From assembly GCF_003665435.1 (NCBI RefSeq), contig NZ_CP023407.1, positions 6,187,501-6,251,500 on the forward strand: DNA of 64,000 nt, given 5' to 3'. The position numbers were made by a program, and so were the translations under genes. Below, one piece after another: positions 9,079 through 16,520 of the stretch. Each line of letters begins with the position of its first letter. Within the stretch, counting starts at the first letter, position 1. Source of the stretch: Streptomyces fungicidicus. GTDB taxonomy: Bacteria > Actinomycetota > Actinomycetes > Streptomycetales > Streptomycetaceae. Under the pieces are notes generated by a model, which saw nothing but the letters and a program-made list of their open reading frames with translations, searched no databases and had not been told where the DNA came from.

Positions 9079-9103
9079 CCCGGCGCCTCCTCTCCCAGAG
9101 AAC

Positions 9104-9140
9104 AGCCGCCGGGTCGCTTCAGCGCCCGGCGGCTTCCTCA
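9104..9140 (+). terminator. Terminator of leuB
   Basis: 10-bp stem AGCCGCCGGG/CCCGGCGGCT (9104-9113, 9125-9134) with an 11-nt loop, followed by TCCTC. Confidence 0.75.
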
Positions 9141-9211
9141 TGTCCCCGCCGGGTGCCACCATCGACCACCGGGCCGCAATCACCCTGTTTCGTCCGCCGT
9201 CGCCTCCGGGC

Positions 9212-9217
9212 GATAAT
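9212..9217 (+). promoter_or_regulatory. Candidate -10 element for ilvE leader transcript
   Basis: GATAAT (9212-9217) in an otherwise GC-rich region. It places the transcript start near 9224, just before the Shine-Dalgarno of the leader ORF. No good -35 is visible, so this is tentative. Confidence 0.4.
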
Positions 9218-9235
9218 CGAACGCGGAGCCGCGGA

Positions 9236-9313
9236 ATGAGGGAATGCTCGGACATCCTGGTACTGGCCACCGGCCGTACGGGCGTGTGCGCGGCCCGTCA
9301 CTACAACCGGTGA
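9236..9313 (+). CDS. Putative ilvE leader peptide (25 aa, Ile-Leu-Val-Leu run)
   Basis: A 25-codon ORF, ATG 9236 to TGA 9311-9313, behind GGAG (9225-9228, 7-nt spacer). The product is MRECSDILVLATGRTGVCAA then RHYNR, with a run Ile-Leu-Val-Leu at codons 7-10, all branched-chain residues, directly before the branched-chain aminotransferase gene. Its stop codon overlaps the ilvE Shine-Dalgarno (AAGGA, 9313-9317), so translation of the two must be coupled. A regulatory leader sensing branched-chain aminoacyl-tRNA is the natural reading, but it is inferred from composition and position. Confidence 0.6.
   Translation: MRECSDILVLATGRTGVCAARHYNR
9268..9312 (+). promoter_or_regulatory. Nested hairpin in the ilvE leader
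   Basis: Outer arms CACCGG (9268-9273) and CCGGTG (9307-9312) enclose an inner stem ACGGGC/GCCCGT (9278-9283, 9293-9298). The outer stem ends exactly at the ilvE Shine-Dalgarno. A ribosome held on the Ile-Leu-Val-Leu codons would mask the left arm and change folding next to the ribosome binding site. Folding is predicted by eye only. Confidence 0.45.
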
Positions 9314-9326
9314 AGGACAACCACTC

Positions 9327-10415
9327 ATGACGACGCCCACGATCGAGCTCAAGCCCTCCGCCCACCCGCTCCCGCACGCGGAGCGGGAGGCGATCCTGGC
9401 CAACCCCGGGTTCGGCCGCCACTTCACCGACCACATGGTGACGATCAAGTGGACCGAGGGCCGCGGCTGGCACGACGGCCAGCTCGTCCCGTACGCGCCG
9501 ATCTCCCTCGACCCGGCGACCACCGTCCTGCACTACGCGCAGGAGATCTTCGAGGGCCTGAAGGCCTACCGCCGGCCCGACGGGTCCGTCGCCACCTTCC
9601 GTCCCGAGAAGAACGCCGAGCGCTTCCAGCGCTCCGCCAGGCGCCTGGCGATGCCCGAGCTGCCGGTCGAGACCTTCATCGAGGCGTGCGACGTCCTGGT
9701 CGCCCAGGACAAGGCGTGGGTGCCGGCGCACGGCGGCGAGGAGTCCCTCTACCTGCGCCCGTTCATGATCGCGACCGAGGTGGGGCTGGGCGTGAAGCCC
9801 GCCAACGAGTACCTGTTCCTGGTCATCGCCTCCCCGGCCGGCGCCTACTTCCCCGGCGGAGTGAAGCCGGTCTCCATCTGGGTCTCCGAGGACCGCGTCC
9901 GCGCCGTCCCCGGCGGCATGGGCGACGCCAAGACCGGCGGCAACTACGCGGCCTCCCTGCTCGCCCAGGCCGAGGCCGCCGCCAAGGGCTGCGACCAGGT
10001 CTGCTACCTCGACGCCGTCGAGCACCAGTGGGTCGAGGAACTGGGCGGCATGAACCTGTACTTCGTCTACGGCGACAAGATCGTCACGCCTGCCCTCAGC
10101 GGCTCCATCCTGGAGGGCGTCACCCGTGACTCCCTGCTGGGCGTCGCCCGAGACCTCGGCTACGAGGCCGTGGAGGAGCGCGTCTCCGTCGAGCAGTGGC
10201 AGCGCGACTCGGAGAACGGCAGCCTCACCGAGGTCTTCGCCTGCGGCACGGCCGCGGTCATCACCCCGGTCGGCACGGTGAAGCGGGCCGGCGGCGAGTG
10301 GCAGCAGGGCGGCGGCGAGCCCGGCGAGGTCACCGTCCGGCTGCGCCAGGCCCTCCTCGACATCCAGCGCGGCAAGGCCGAGGACAAGCACGGCTGGATG
10401 CACCCGCTGGGCTGA
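9327..10415 (+). CDS. ilvE: Branched-chain amino acid aminotransferase
   Basis: PLP-dependent transamination of 2-keto acids to leucine, isoleucine and valine, the last step of each pathway. 362 residues, typical of the class IV actinobacterial enzyme. Seen: HYAQEIFEGLKAYRRPDGS near the N-terminus, the PLP lysine in GGMGDAKTGGNYAASLLAQ, and the C-terminal phosphate-binding segment ending FACGTAAVITPVG. Start ATG 9327 has AAGGA at 9313-9317. The gene follows a putative 25-codon branched-chain leader peptide whose stop overlaps that Shine-Dalgarno. Confidence 0.95.
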   Translation: MTTPTIELKPSAHPLPHAEREAILANPGFGRHFTDHMVTIKWTEGRGWHDGQLVPYAPISLDPATTVLHYAQEIFEGLKAYRRPDGSVATFRPEKNAERFQRSARRLAMPELPVETFIEACDVLVAQDKAWVPAHGGEESLYLRPFMIATEVGLGVKPANEYLFLVIASPAGAYFPGGVKPVSIWVSEDRVRAVPGGMGDAKTGGNYAASLLAQAEAAAKGCDQVCYLDAVEHQWVEELGGMNLYFVYGDKIVTPALSGSILEGVTRDSLLGVARDLGYEAVEERVSVEQWQRDSENGSLTEVFACGTAAVITPVGTVKRAGGEWQQGGGEPGEVTVRLRQALLDIQRGKAEDKHGWMHPLG

Positions 10416-10527
10416 CCGGCGCACTCCGGCGCGGCGGCCCCCGCGTACGCCGTCCGCGCCGGACACCCGCCGCCCGCATCCTGAGACGGATCGTGAGCGC
10501 GGGGGCGGCCTGTGCCAGACTTCCTCC

Positions 10528-10578
10528 GTGCTCTCGTTCGCCACGATTATTGGCAGCAGGCGCGCCGGTCCGCAGTGA
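10528..10578 (+). CDS. Putative cimA leader peptide (16 aa, tandem Ile codons)
   Basis: GTG 10528 to TGA 10576-10578 encodes MLSFATIIGSRRAGPQ. The two adjacent isoleucine codons are both ATT, a very rare codon in this genome. No Shine-Dalgarno precedes the GTG, but a -10-like CAGACT at 10516-10521 would place the transcript start on the GTG itself, so a leaderless mRNA is plausible. About 54 bp downstream lies a perfect intrinsic terminator, followed by cimA, which makes the isoleucine precursor. This is the layout of an isoleucine-responsive transcription attenuator. Confidence 0.65.
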   Translation: MLSFATIIGSRRAGPQ

Positions 10579-10629
10579 CCGCACGTACGACACCGTACGG
10601 GCGGACACCGTCGTCCTCGACCCGCGCGC
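10560..10629 (+). promoter_or_regulatory. Candidate antiterminator pairing in the cimA leader
   Basis: Segment 10560-10570 can pair with 10619-10629 over 11 positions with one mismatch. That pairing would end two bases before the terminator's left arm and could compete with its formation. A second short palindrome (CGTACG-ACAC-CGTACG) lies between. The competing fold is a hypothesis. Confidence 0.35.
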
Positions 10630-10631
10630 AG

Positions 10632-10662
10632 ACCTCTCGCACCCGCGAGAGGTTTTTCTGTT
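10632..10662 (+). terminator. Attenuator (intrinsic terminator) upstream of cimA
   Basis: A perfect 9-bp stem ACCTCTCGC/GCGAGAGGT (10632-10640, 10645-10653) with loop ACCC is followed by TTTTCTGTTT. Such a T-rich tail is rare in Streptomyces. It stands about 100 bp before the cimA start, not after a long gene, so its role is probably to stop transcription early. Confidence 0.85.
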
Positions 10663-10764
10663 TCCTGGCCCAACCGCAGCCGGGGGACGGGCGTGAGGGA
10701 CCATGGGAGAACGGTGGAACCGGTCATTCCGGTAGACCGAGATCAACTCAGGAGCCTTCAGACC

Positions 10765-12369
10765 ATGACCGCAACCAGCGAGCCCGACGACTCGTTCCAC
10801 GTCTTCGACACCACCCTGCGCGACGGCGCGCAGCGTGAGGGCATCAACCTCACCGTCGCCGACAAGCTCGCCATCGCACGGCACCTGGACGAGTTCGGCG
10901 TGGGCTTCATCGAGGGTGGCTGGCCCGGCGCGAACCCGCGGGACACCGAGTTCTTCGCCCGCGCCCAGCAGGAGATCGACTTCCGGCACGCCCAGCTGGT
11001 CGCCTTCGGCGCCACCCGCCGCGCCGGCACCACCGCGGACCAGGACCCCCAGGTCAGGGCGCTCCTCGACTCCGGGGCGCAGGTGATCACGCTGGTCGCG
11101 AAGTCCCACGACCGCCATGTCGAGCTCGCCCTGCGCACCACCCTCGACGAGAACCTGGAGATGGTCCGCGACACGGTCTCCTTCCTGAAGGGGCGGGGCC
11201 GCCGGGTCTTCGTCGACTGCGAGCACTTCTTCGACGGCTACCGCGCCAACGCCGAGTACGCGAAGGCCGTCGTCCGCGCCGCCTCCGGGGCCGGCGCCGA
11301 CGTCGTCGTGCTGTGCGACACCAACGGCGGCATGCTCCCCGCGCAGATCCAGGCCGTGGTCGCCACCGTGCTCGCCGACACCGGCGCCCGGCTCGGCATC
11401 CACGCCCAGGACGACACCGGCTGCGCGGTCGCCAACACCCTCGCCGCCGTCGACGCGGGCGCCACCCACGTCCAGTGCACCGCCAACGGCTACGGCGAGC
11501 GGGTCGGCAACGCCAACCTGTTCCCGGTGGTGGCCGCCCTGGAGCTGAAGTACGGCAAGCAGGTCCTGCCCGAGGGCCGGCTGCGCGAGATGACCCGCAT
11601 CTCGCACGCCATCGCCGAGGTCGTCAACCTCACCCCGTCCACGCACCAGCCCTACGTCGGCGTCTCCGCCTTCGCGCACAAGGCCGGACTGCACGCCTCC
11701 GCGATCAAGGTCGACCCGGACCTGTACCAGCACATCGACCCCGAGCAGGTCGGCAACACCATGCGGATGCTCGTCTCCGACATGGCCGGACGCGCCTCCA
11801 TCGAGCTCAAGGGCAAGGAGCTCGGCATCGACCTCGGCGGCGACCGCGAACTGGTCGGCCGGGTGGTCGAGCGGGTCAAGGAGCGCGAGCTCGAGGGCTA
11901 CACGTACGAGGCGGCCGACGCGTCCTTCGAACTGCTGCTCCGCGCCGAGGCCGAGGGCAGGGCGCTGAAGTACTTCGACGTCGAGTCCTGGCGCGCGATC
12001 GCCGAGGACCGCCCCGACGGCACCCACGCCAACGAGGCGACGGTGAAGCTGTGGGCCAAGGGCGAGCGCATCGTCGCCACCGCAGAGGGCAACGGCCCGG
12101 TCAACGCCCTGGACCGCGCCCTGCGCGTGGCCCTGGAGAAGATCTACCCGCAGCTCGCCAAGCTGGAGCTGGTCGACTACAAGGTCCGCATCCTCGAGGG
12201 CAAGCACGGCACCCACTCCACCACCCGGGTCCTGATCTCCACCTCCGACGGCGCGGGGGAGTGGTCGACGGTGGGCGTCGCGGAGAACGTCATCGCCGCG
12301 TCCTGGCAGGCGCTCGAGGACGCCTACGCCTACGGTCTGCTGCGGGCCGGCGTGGAGCCCGCGGCGTAG
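10765..12369 (+). CDS. cimA: Citramalate synthase
   Basis: Condenses pyruvate with acetyl-CoA to (R)-citramalate, the threonine-independent entry to isoleucine. 534 residues from ATG 10765 behind CAGGAG; the longer open frame from 10693 is unlikely. Seen: the DRE-TIM metallolyase signature FDTTLRDGAQREG, the metal-binding HAQDDTGCAVANTLAA and CTANGYGERVGNANL, and a C-terminal LeuA-type regulatory domain after about residue 390. The DGAQREG sequence and domain length fit the CimA group of the 2-isopropylmalate synthase family better than LeuA. Expression appears to be controlled by the upstream attenuator. Confidence 0.9.
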   Translation: MTATSEPDDSFHVFDTTLRDGAQREGINLTVADKLAIARHLDEFGVGFIEGGWPGANPRDTEFFARAQQEIDFRHAQLVAFGATRRAGTTADQDPQVRALLDSGAQVITLVAKSHDRHVELALRTTLDENLEMVRDTVSFLKGRGRRVFVDCEHFFDGYRANAEYAKAVVRAASGAGADVVVLCDTNGGMLPAQIQAVVATVLADTGARLGIHAQDDTGCAVANTLAAVDAGATHVQCTANGYGERVGNANLFPVVAALELKYGKQVLPEGRLREMTRISHAIAEVVNLTPSTHQPYVGVSAFAHKAGLHASAIKVDPDLYQHIDPEQVGNTMRMLVSDMAGRASIELKGKELGIDLGGDRELVGRVVERVKERELEGYTYEAADASFELLLRAEAEGRALKYFDVESWRAIAEDRPDGTHANEATVKLWAKGERIVATAEGNGPVNALDRALRVALEKIYPQLAKLELVDYKVRILEGKHGTHSTTRVLISTSDGAGEWSTVGVAENVIAASWQALEDAYAYGLLRAGVEPAA

Positions 12370-12464
12370 GGACGGCATCCCGCGGTTCCGGCGGGGGGCG
12401 GCGCCGGGCGCCCCCCGCCGCTCCCGGTGCCCGTTTCCGGCCCGGGTCGGGTAGCTTCGAAGAT

Positions 12465-13814
12465 ATGAAGGTCGCGAGGACGCGTACTTTCGTACGCCTG
12501 CTGATCGTGCCGGTGGCCGCCGCGCTGGCGGTCCTGACGGCCGGTGCGCCCGGGGCGCAGGCGGCCACGGACGTCTCGGAGGTCGCCCGCCAGCTGCGGG
12601 AGAGTCCCGTCTACGTCGATCCCGGGGCCCAGGACATCCTGGCGAAGTCCGACGCCCAGGCCCTCGCCGACAAGATCGAGGCAGCGGACAAACCGGTCTT
12701 CGTGACGGTCCTCCCGGCGGACTATCCCACTCAAAACCTCTTCCAGAACCTGCGCACCGAGACCGGTGTCACCGGCCTCTACGGCATCCGCCTGGGCGAC
12801 CGGTTCGACGCGCGCGCCGACAGCAGCGTGCTGAGCCGGCAGGGCGTGCGGAACCTGGTCACGTCCGTGCAGGGCGCCGGCGACGCCAAGGCCCAGCTGA
12901 ACGACTTCGTGGACAGCGCGCTGCGCAACACCGGCGGCACCGCGCCCGGCTCCTGGAGCGACGGCGCGTCCTCCGGTGTCCCCGTCGGCGGGCTGATCAC
13001 CGTCGGGGCGGTGCTGGTGGCCGGCGGTGCGGGCGGGTACGCCCTGGTCCGGCGCAACCGGCGGCGCCACGAGGAGGAGCGGCGGGTCGCGCTGGAGAAG
13101 CTGCGCGTGGTGGTCGACGAGGACATCACCGCGTTCGGCGAGGAACTCGACCGCCTCGACTTCCACCCCGGCGAGCCCGGCGCGGACGACGCGATGCGGG
13201 CGGACTACGAGCACGCCCTGGACGCCTACGAGCAGTCCAAGTCGTTCATGGCCGCAGCGCGCAAACCGGAGGACGTCCGGGCCGTCACCGAGTCCGTGGA
13301 GGAAGGCCGCTTCGCCCTCGCCTCCCTCGCCGCCCGCCGGGAGGGACGGCCGGTGCCGGAGCGCCGTCCGCCCTGCTTCTTCGACCCCCGGCACGGCCCC
13401 TCGGTGGCCGACGCCGTCTGGACGCCGCCGGGCGGTGCCGAGCGTGAGGTACCGGTGTGCGCGGCGGACCGCGCCCGACTGGCCGACGGCCGCGATCCCG
13501 CCGTCCGCGAGGTCGACACGGAGTACGGGCGCCGCCCCTACTGGGACGCCGGGCCCGCCTACGGGCCCTGGGCGGGCGGCTACTTCGGCGGCGGTCTGCT
13601 GCCCGGCCTGCTGGTCGGCACCATGCTCGGCGGCATGATGGCCGGACCCGCCTACGCGGCCGACTACGGCGCCGGCTACGGCGACTTCGGCGGCTACCAG
13701 GGCGGCGACGTCTCCGGCGCGGACTTCAACGGCGGCGACTTCGGCGGCGATTTCGGCGGAGGCTTCGGAGGCGGGGACTTCGGCGGGGGCGGGGACTTCG
13801 GCGGCGGCTTCTGA
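12465..13814 (+). CDS. Secreted/membrane-anchored protein with Gly-rich C-terminus
   Basis: 449 residues from ATG 12465. Seen: a cleavable signal peptide (MKVARTRTFVRLLIVPVAAA, ending near AQAA), an extracytoplasmic domain of about 140 residues that is TPM-like in feel (VFVTVLPADYPTQ), one transmembrane helix (GGLITVGAVLVAGGAGGYALV, about residues 170-190) followed by a basic stop-transfer stretch, a helical cytoplasmic domain, and a C-terminal tail of Gly-Asp-Phe repeats (FGGDFGGGFGGGDFGGG). Such layouts occur in many Streptomyces proteins of unknown role. The product is therefore a membrane protein with one outer and one inner domain; function unknown. Confidence 0.8.
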   Translation: MKVARTRTFVRLLIVPVAAALAVLTAGAPGAQAATDVSEVARQLRESPVYVDPGAQDILAKSDAQALADKIEAADKPVFVTVLPADYPTQNLFQNLRTETGVTGLYGIRLGDRFDARADSSVLSRQGVRNLVTSVQGAGDAKAQLNDFVDSALRNTGGTAPGSWSDGASSGVPVGGLITVGAVLVAGGAGGYALVRRNRRRHEEERRVALEKLRVVVDEDITAFGEELDRLDFHPGEPGADDAMRADYEHALDAYEQSKSFMAAARKPEDVRAVTESVEEGRFALASLAARREGRPVPERRPPCFFDPRHGPSVADAVWTPPGGAEREVPVCAADRARLADGRDPAVREVDTEYGRRPYWDAGPAYGPWAGGYFGGGLLPGLLVGTMLGGMMAGPAYAADYGAGYGDFGGYQGGDVSGADFNGGDFGGDFGGGFGGGDFGGGGDFGGGF

Positions 13815-13836
13815 CCATCGGTTCTCCCCGGCGCGC

Positions 13837-13907
13837 CGGGCGCTCGGGTCCGGAAACGCCGAGCGCCCGCCCTCCCGCACGGGGGAGTCGGGGGGCGGGC
13901 GCGCTCG
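13837..13907. terminator. Two mutually exclusive hairpins between convergent genes
   Basis: Stem CGGGCGCTCGG/CCGAGCGCCCG (13837-13847, 13859-13869) and a longer imperfect hairpin 13860-13907 share the segment 13860-13869, so only one can form in a given transcript. They probably serve the two convergent genes. Confidence 0.6.
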
Positions 13908-13934
13908 GGGGCGCCGGGCAGGGCCGGCGGCGGA

Positions 13935-14540
13935 TCAGGCGTTGCGGATCGCCGAGATGTCGAAGTTCAGCTTGATCTTGTCGGAGACCAGGACGCCGCC
14001 CGTCTCCAGGGCCGCGTTCCAGGTCAGGCCCCACTCGGAGCGCAGGATCTCCGCCTTGCCCTCGAAGCCGACGCGCTGGTTGCCGAAGGGGTCGGTCGCG
14101 GCGCCGTTGAACTCCAGGTCGATGCTGAGCTGCTTGGTGGTGCCCAGGATCGTCAGGTCACCCGTGATCCGGTAGTCGTCGCCGCCGAGGGCCTCCGCCT
14201 TGGTGGTGCGGAAGGTCATCGCCGGGAACTCGTCCGTCTTGAAGAAGTCGGCGCTCTTCAGGTGGCCGTCGCGGTCGGCGTTGCCCGTCTCGATGCTGTC
14301 CATCACCACGTCGATGGTGGCCGTGGACTTCGAGGGGTCGCCGCCGTCGAGGTGCAGCGTGCCGGTGAAGTCCTGGAAGGTGCCCTTGACGTTGGTGACC
14401 ATGGCGTGCCGGGCGACGAAGCCGAGCGTGGTGTGCGCGGGGTCGATCGTGTAGTCGCCGGTCAGGGCGGCCAGGTCCGGGTTCACCGCGGCGGCGGTGG
14501 TGGCGGCGGTCTCGTTGCTCTTGCGGCCGAAGATACCCAT
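13935..14540 (-). CDS. YceI family protein
   Basis: 201 residues from ATG 14540 behind AGGAGGA. Seen: the YceI lipocalin-like fold sequence, beginning GDYTIDPAHTTLGFVARHAMV and continuing with TGTLHLDGGDPSKSTATIDV, DGHLKSADFFKTDEFPAMTF and GDLTILGTTKQLSIDLEF. Members bind polyisoprenoid or other amphiphiles. There is no signal peptide: the N-terminus MGIFGRKSNETAAT is charged, so this one is cytoplasmic, unlike the periplasmic E. coli YceI. It is convergent to the Gly-rich membrane protein and has its own promoter with operator-like palindromes. Confidence 0.88.
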   Translation of the reverse strand: MGIFGRKSNETAATTAAAVNPDLAALTGDYTIDPAHTTLGFVARHAMVTNVKGTFQDFTGTLHLDGGDPSKSTATIDVVMDSIETGNADRDGHLKSADFFKTDEFPAMTFRTTKAEALGGDDYRITGDLTILGTTKQLSIDLEFNGAATDPFGNQRVGFEGKAEILRSEWGLTWNAALETGGVLVSDKIKLNFDISAIRNA

Positions 14541-14561
14541 GATGTTCCTCCTGGAGATCAC

Positions 14562-14620
14562 GTTGAAGATTCAACTAACTCAACGGGACCCACCGTAGAC
14601 CTATTCCCTTCAAGTTTCAA
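14562..14620 (-). promoter_or_regulatory. yceI promoter with TTGAA/TTCAA palindrome
   Basis: On the minus strand, -35 TTGAAA (14620-14615), a 17-bp spacer and -10 TACGGT (14597-14592). Downstream, in the leader, is the perfect palindrome GTTGAA-GA-TTCAAC (14562-14575, as read on the plus strand). A second TTGAA copy lies in the spacer. This resembles operators of MarR-type regulators; the regulator is unknown. Confidence 0.5.
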
Positions 14621-14724
14621 CATCTTCGGTGGGTCTGTCGCGATGGAGCCGGTGGAACGGGTGAAAAGTGCCGGTCGCGCCGGCCCGGCACGGCGGACGG
14701 CCGCCGTGGTTCCCGGAACCCAGG

Positions 14725-16224
14725 CTAGTCCGGCAGCCCTCCGGTCGGCGCGCCCTTCGTCGCATCCCGGGTGTGGACGTACAGCCTGCGTCGGTCGCCG
14801 ACGTCGAGGCGCTGGGGGAGCGGCAGCTCGTAACGGACCGCGCGGGCGTGGTCGGCCAGTTGCCGGCGCGGGTTGTAGACCTGGTTGAACTTCCACAGCA
14901 TCCGGGCGAAGTTCGTCTGCCCGTGCAGCAGGTTGCGGCCGAGCACCCGCGCCGCGCCGAACGCCGTGCGCAGTCCGAGATGCTTGCGGTTGATGACCGC
15001 CTGGGTGCGCACCAGCTCCTCGTAGAACCGCTCCAGCGGCAGCGTCGTCGGCACCACCGCGTGCTGGATGTCGAAGAGGCGGTAGTCGCGGGTGGTGAGC
15101 CGGCGCGACTCGGTGTGCCAGATCTCCGTACCCGGATAGGGCGTCATCACCGTGAAGTGCACGATCTCCGGCACGGCCAGCGCGAACTCCCGCACCACGC
15201 GGAAGCGTTCCTCGTCCCAGGCCGGGTCCACGATGAGGTTGATCGCGACCTGGATGCCGAGCCGTCGGGCCGTCTCCAGCGCCTTCAGGTTCTCGTCCGG
15301 GCTCACCCGCTTGCGGTACAGGTCGAGACCCTCGGCGTCGATCGCCTCCATGCCGAGGAACATGTAGCGCAGCCCCAGCCGCGCCCACCGCTCGAACACC
15401 TCCGGATGGCGCAGCAGGACGTCGGCGCGGGTCTCCAGGTAGTACCGCTTGCGGATGCCGCGCCGCTCCACCTCGTCCGCGATGGCGTTCCCGTGCTCCG
15501 GCCGGATGAAGGCCACGTCGTCCACGATGAACACGTTCGGCTCGCGGATCCTCGCCAGGTCCTCCGCCGCCGCCTCGGGGGAGGCCTTGCGGTAACTGCG
15601 GCCGTAGAACGTCCACGCCGAGCAGAACGAGCAGTCCCAGGGACAGCCCCGGGTGAACTCGACGGAGGCGCACGGATCGAGTTCGCCGATGAAGTAGCGG
15701 CGCCGGTTGCGCATCAGATCGCGCGCCGGGAGCGGTGCGTCGATGCTGTGCAGCATCAGCGGCGCGGGACCGCGTCCGGCAGCCGTGACGACCCCCGGGA
15801 CGCCCTCCACCCCGCCGTCGCGCACCGCCTCCAGCAGCGGCCCGACGGCCGTTTCGCCCTCCCCGCGGACCACCGCGTCCACCGCGCCCGCCGCCTGGTC
15901 GATGACCTCCTCGGCGACGAAGGAGACGCTGTGCCCGCCGAAGAACACGAAGCAGCCGGGCACCTCCCGCTTCACCCGCGCGGCCAGCGCGATCGCCTCG
16001 GGGATGTTCGCCAGGTAGTTCAGGGAGACGCCGAGCGCCTCCGGGCGGAAGGACCGCACCTCGTCGCGCAGCCGGTTGACGCCGAGCACCTGGAGGTCGA
16101 CGACCCGCACCTCGTGACCGGCCGCCCGGGCGGCGCCGGCCACCCGTTCCAGGCCCAGCGGTTCGAGCCGCAGGAAGATCTCGGAGTACATCAGGGCGCT
16201 GGGATGGACGAGCAGCAGACGCAT
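14725..16224 (-). CDS. B12-binding radical SAM protein, HpnR-like
   Basis: 499 residues from ATG 16224 (MRLLLVHPSALMYSEIFLRL); upstream frame is non-coding. Seen: an N-terminal cobalamin-binding Rossmann domain (about 1-135), then the radical SAM cluster CPWDCSFC (residues ~200-207), an elongated SAM-binding barrel with GMEAIDAEGLDLYRKRVSPDE, and a basic C-terminal region (NFARMLWKFNQVYNPR). The N-terminal sequence and size resemble HpnR, the hopanoid C-3 methylase, from memory of the family; related proteins act on other lipids. No other hopanoid gene is in the window. Confident on the enzyme class, moderate on HpnR. Confidence 0.75.
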   Translation of the reverse strand: MRLLLVHPSALMYSEIFLRLEPLGLERVAGAARAAGHEVRVVDLQVLGVNRLRDEVRSFRPEALGVSLNYLANIPEAIALAARVKREVPGCFVFFGGHSVSFVAEEVIDQAAGAVDAVVRGEGETAVGPLLEAVRDGGVEGVPGVVTAAGRGPAPLMLHSIDAPLPARDLMRNRRRYFIGELDPCASVEFTRGCPWDCSFCSAWTFYGRSYRKASPEAAAEDLARIREPNVFIVDDVAFIRPEHGNAIADEVERRGIRKRYYLETRADVLLRHPEVFERWARLGLRYMFLGMEAIDAEGLDLYRKRVSPDENLKALETARRLGIQVAINLIVDPAWDEERFRVVREFALAVPEIVHFTVMTPYPGTEIWHTESRRLTTRDYRLFDIQHAVVPTTLPLERFYEELVRTQAVINRKHLGLRTAFGAARVLGRNLLHGQTNFARMLWKFNQVYNPRRQLADHARAVRYELPLPQRLDVGDRRRLYVHTRDATKGAPTGGLPD

Positions 16225-16520
16225 GGTGACCTCGTCACGGGGGCCGGAGGGACCGGGCACGGAAGGGTGTCTCCTTCGTATCCCGGCGGGCGGAGCCGCG
16301 TAGCGGCCGTACGCCCGTCTGGCGGCATCCCGCGGCACGCACGGGTGGTCCCGCGGCGCGGCGCGCCGGGCCCCGGCAGCCGCGTCGCCGCCCGACGAGC
16401 GGGGCACGGCGGGTGCGGTGCGGGGGCCGGGCGGCAGGGTCCAGCGCTGGCGCGGTGCACCGGAGTGGGGGTGTCCTGGATGACGAGGACCCGCAGCGAC
16501 AGCGCATGGGAGACCGACTC

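Noticed and set aside
10330..12378. 682-codon minus-strand open frame over cimA
   Set aside because: Antisense shadow; the plus frame has clear citramalate synthase motifs.
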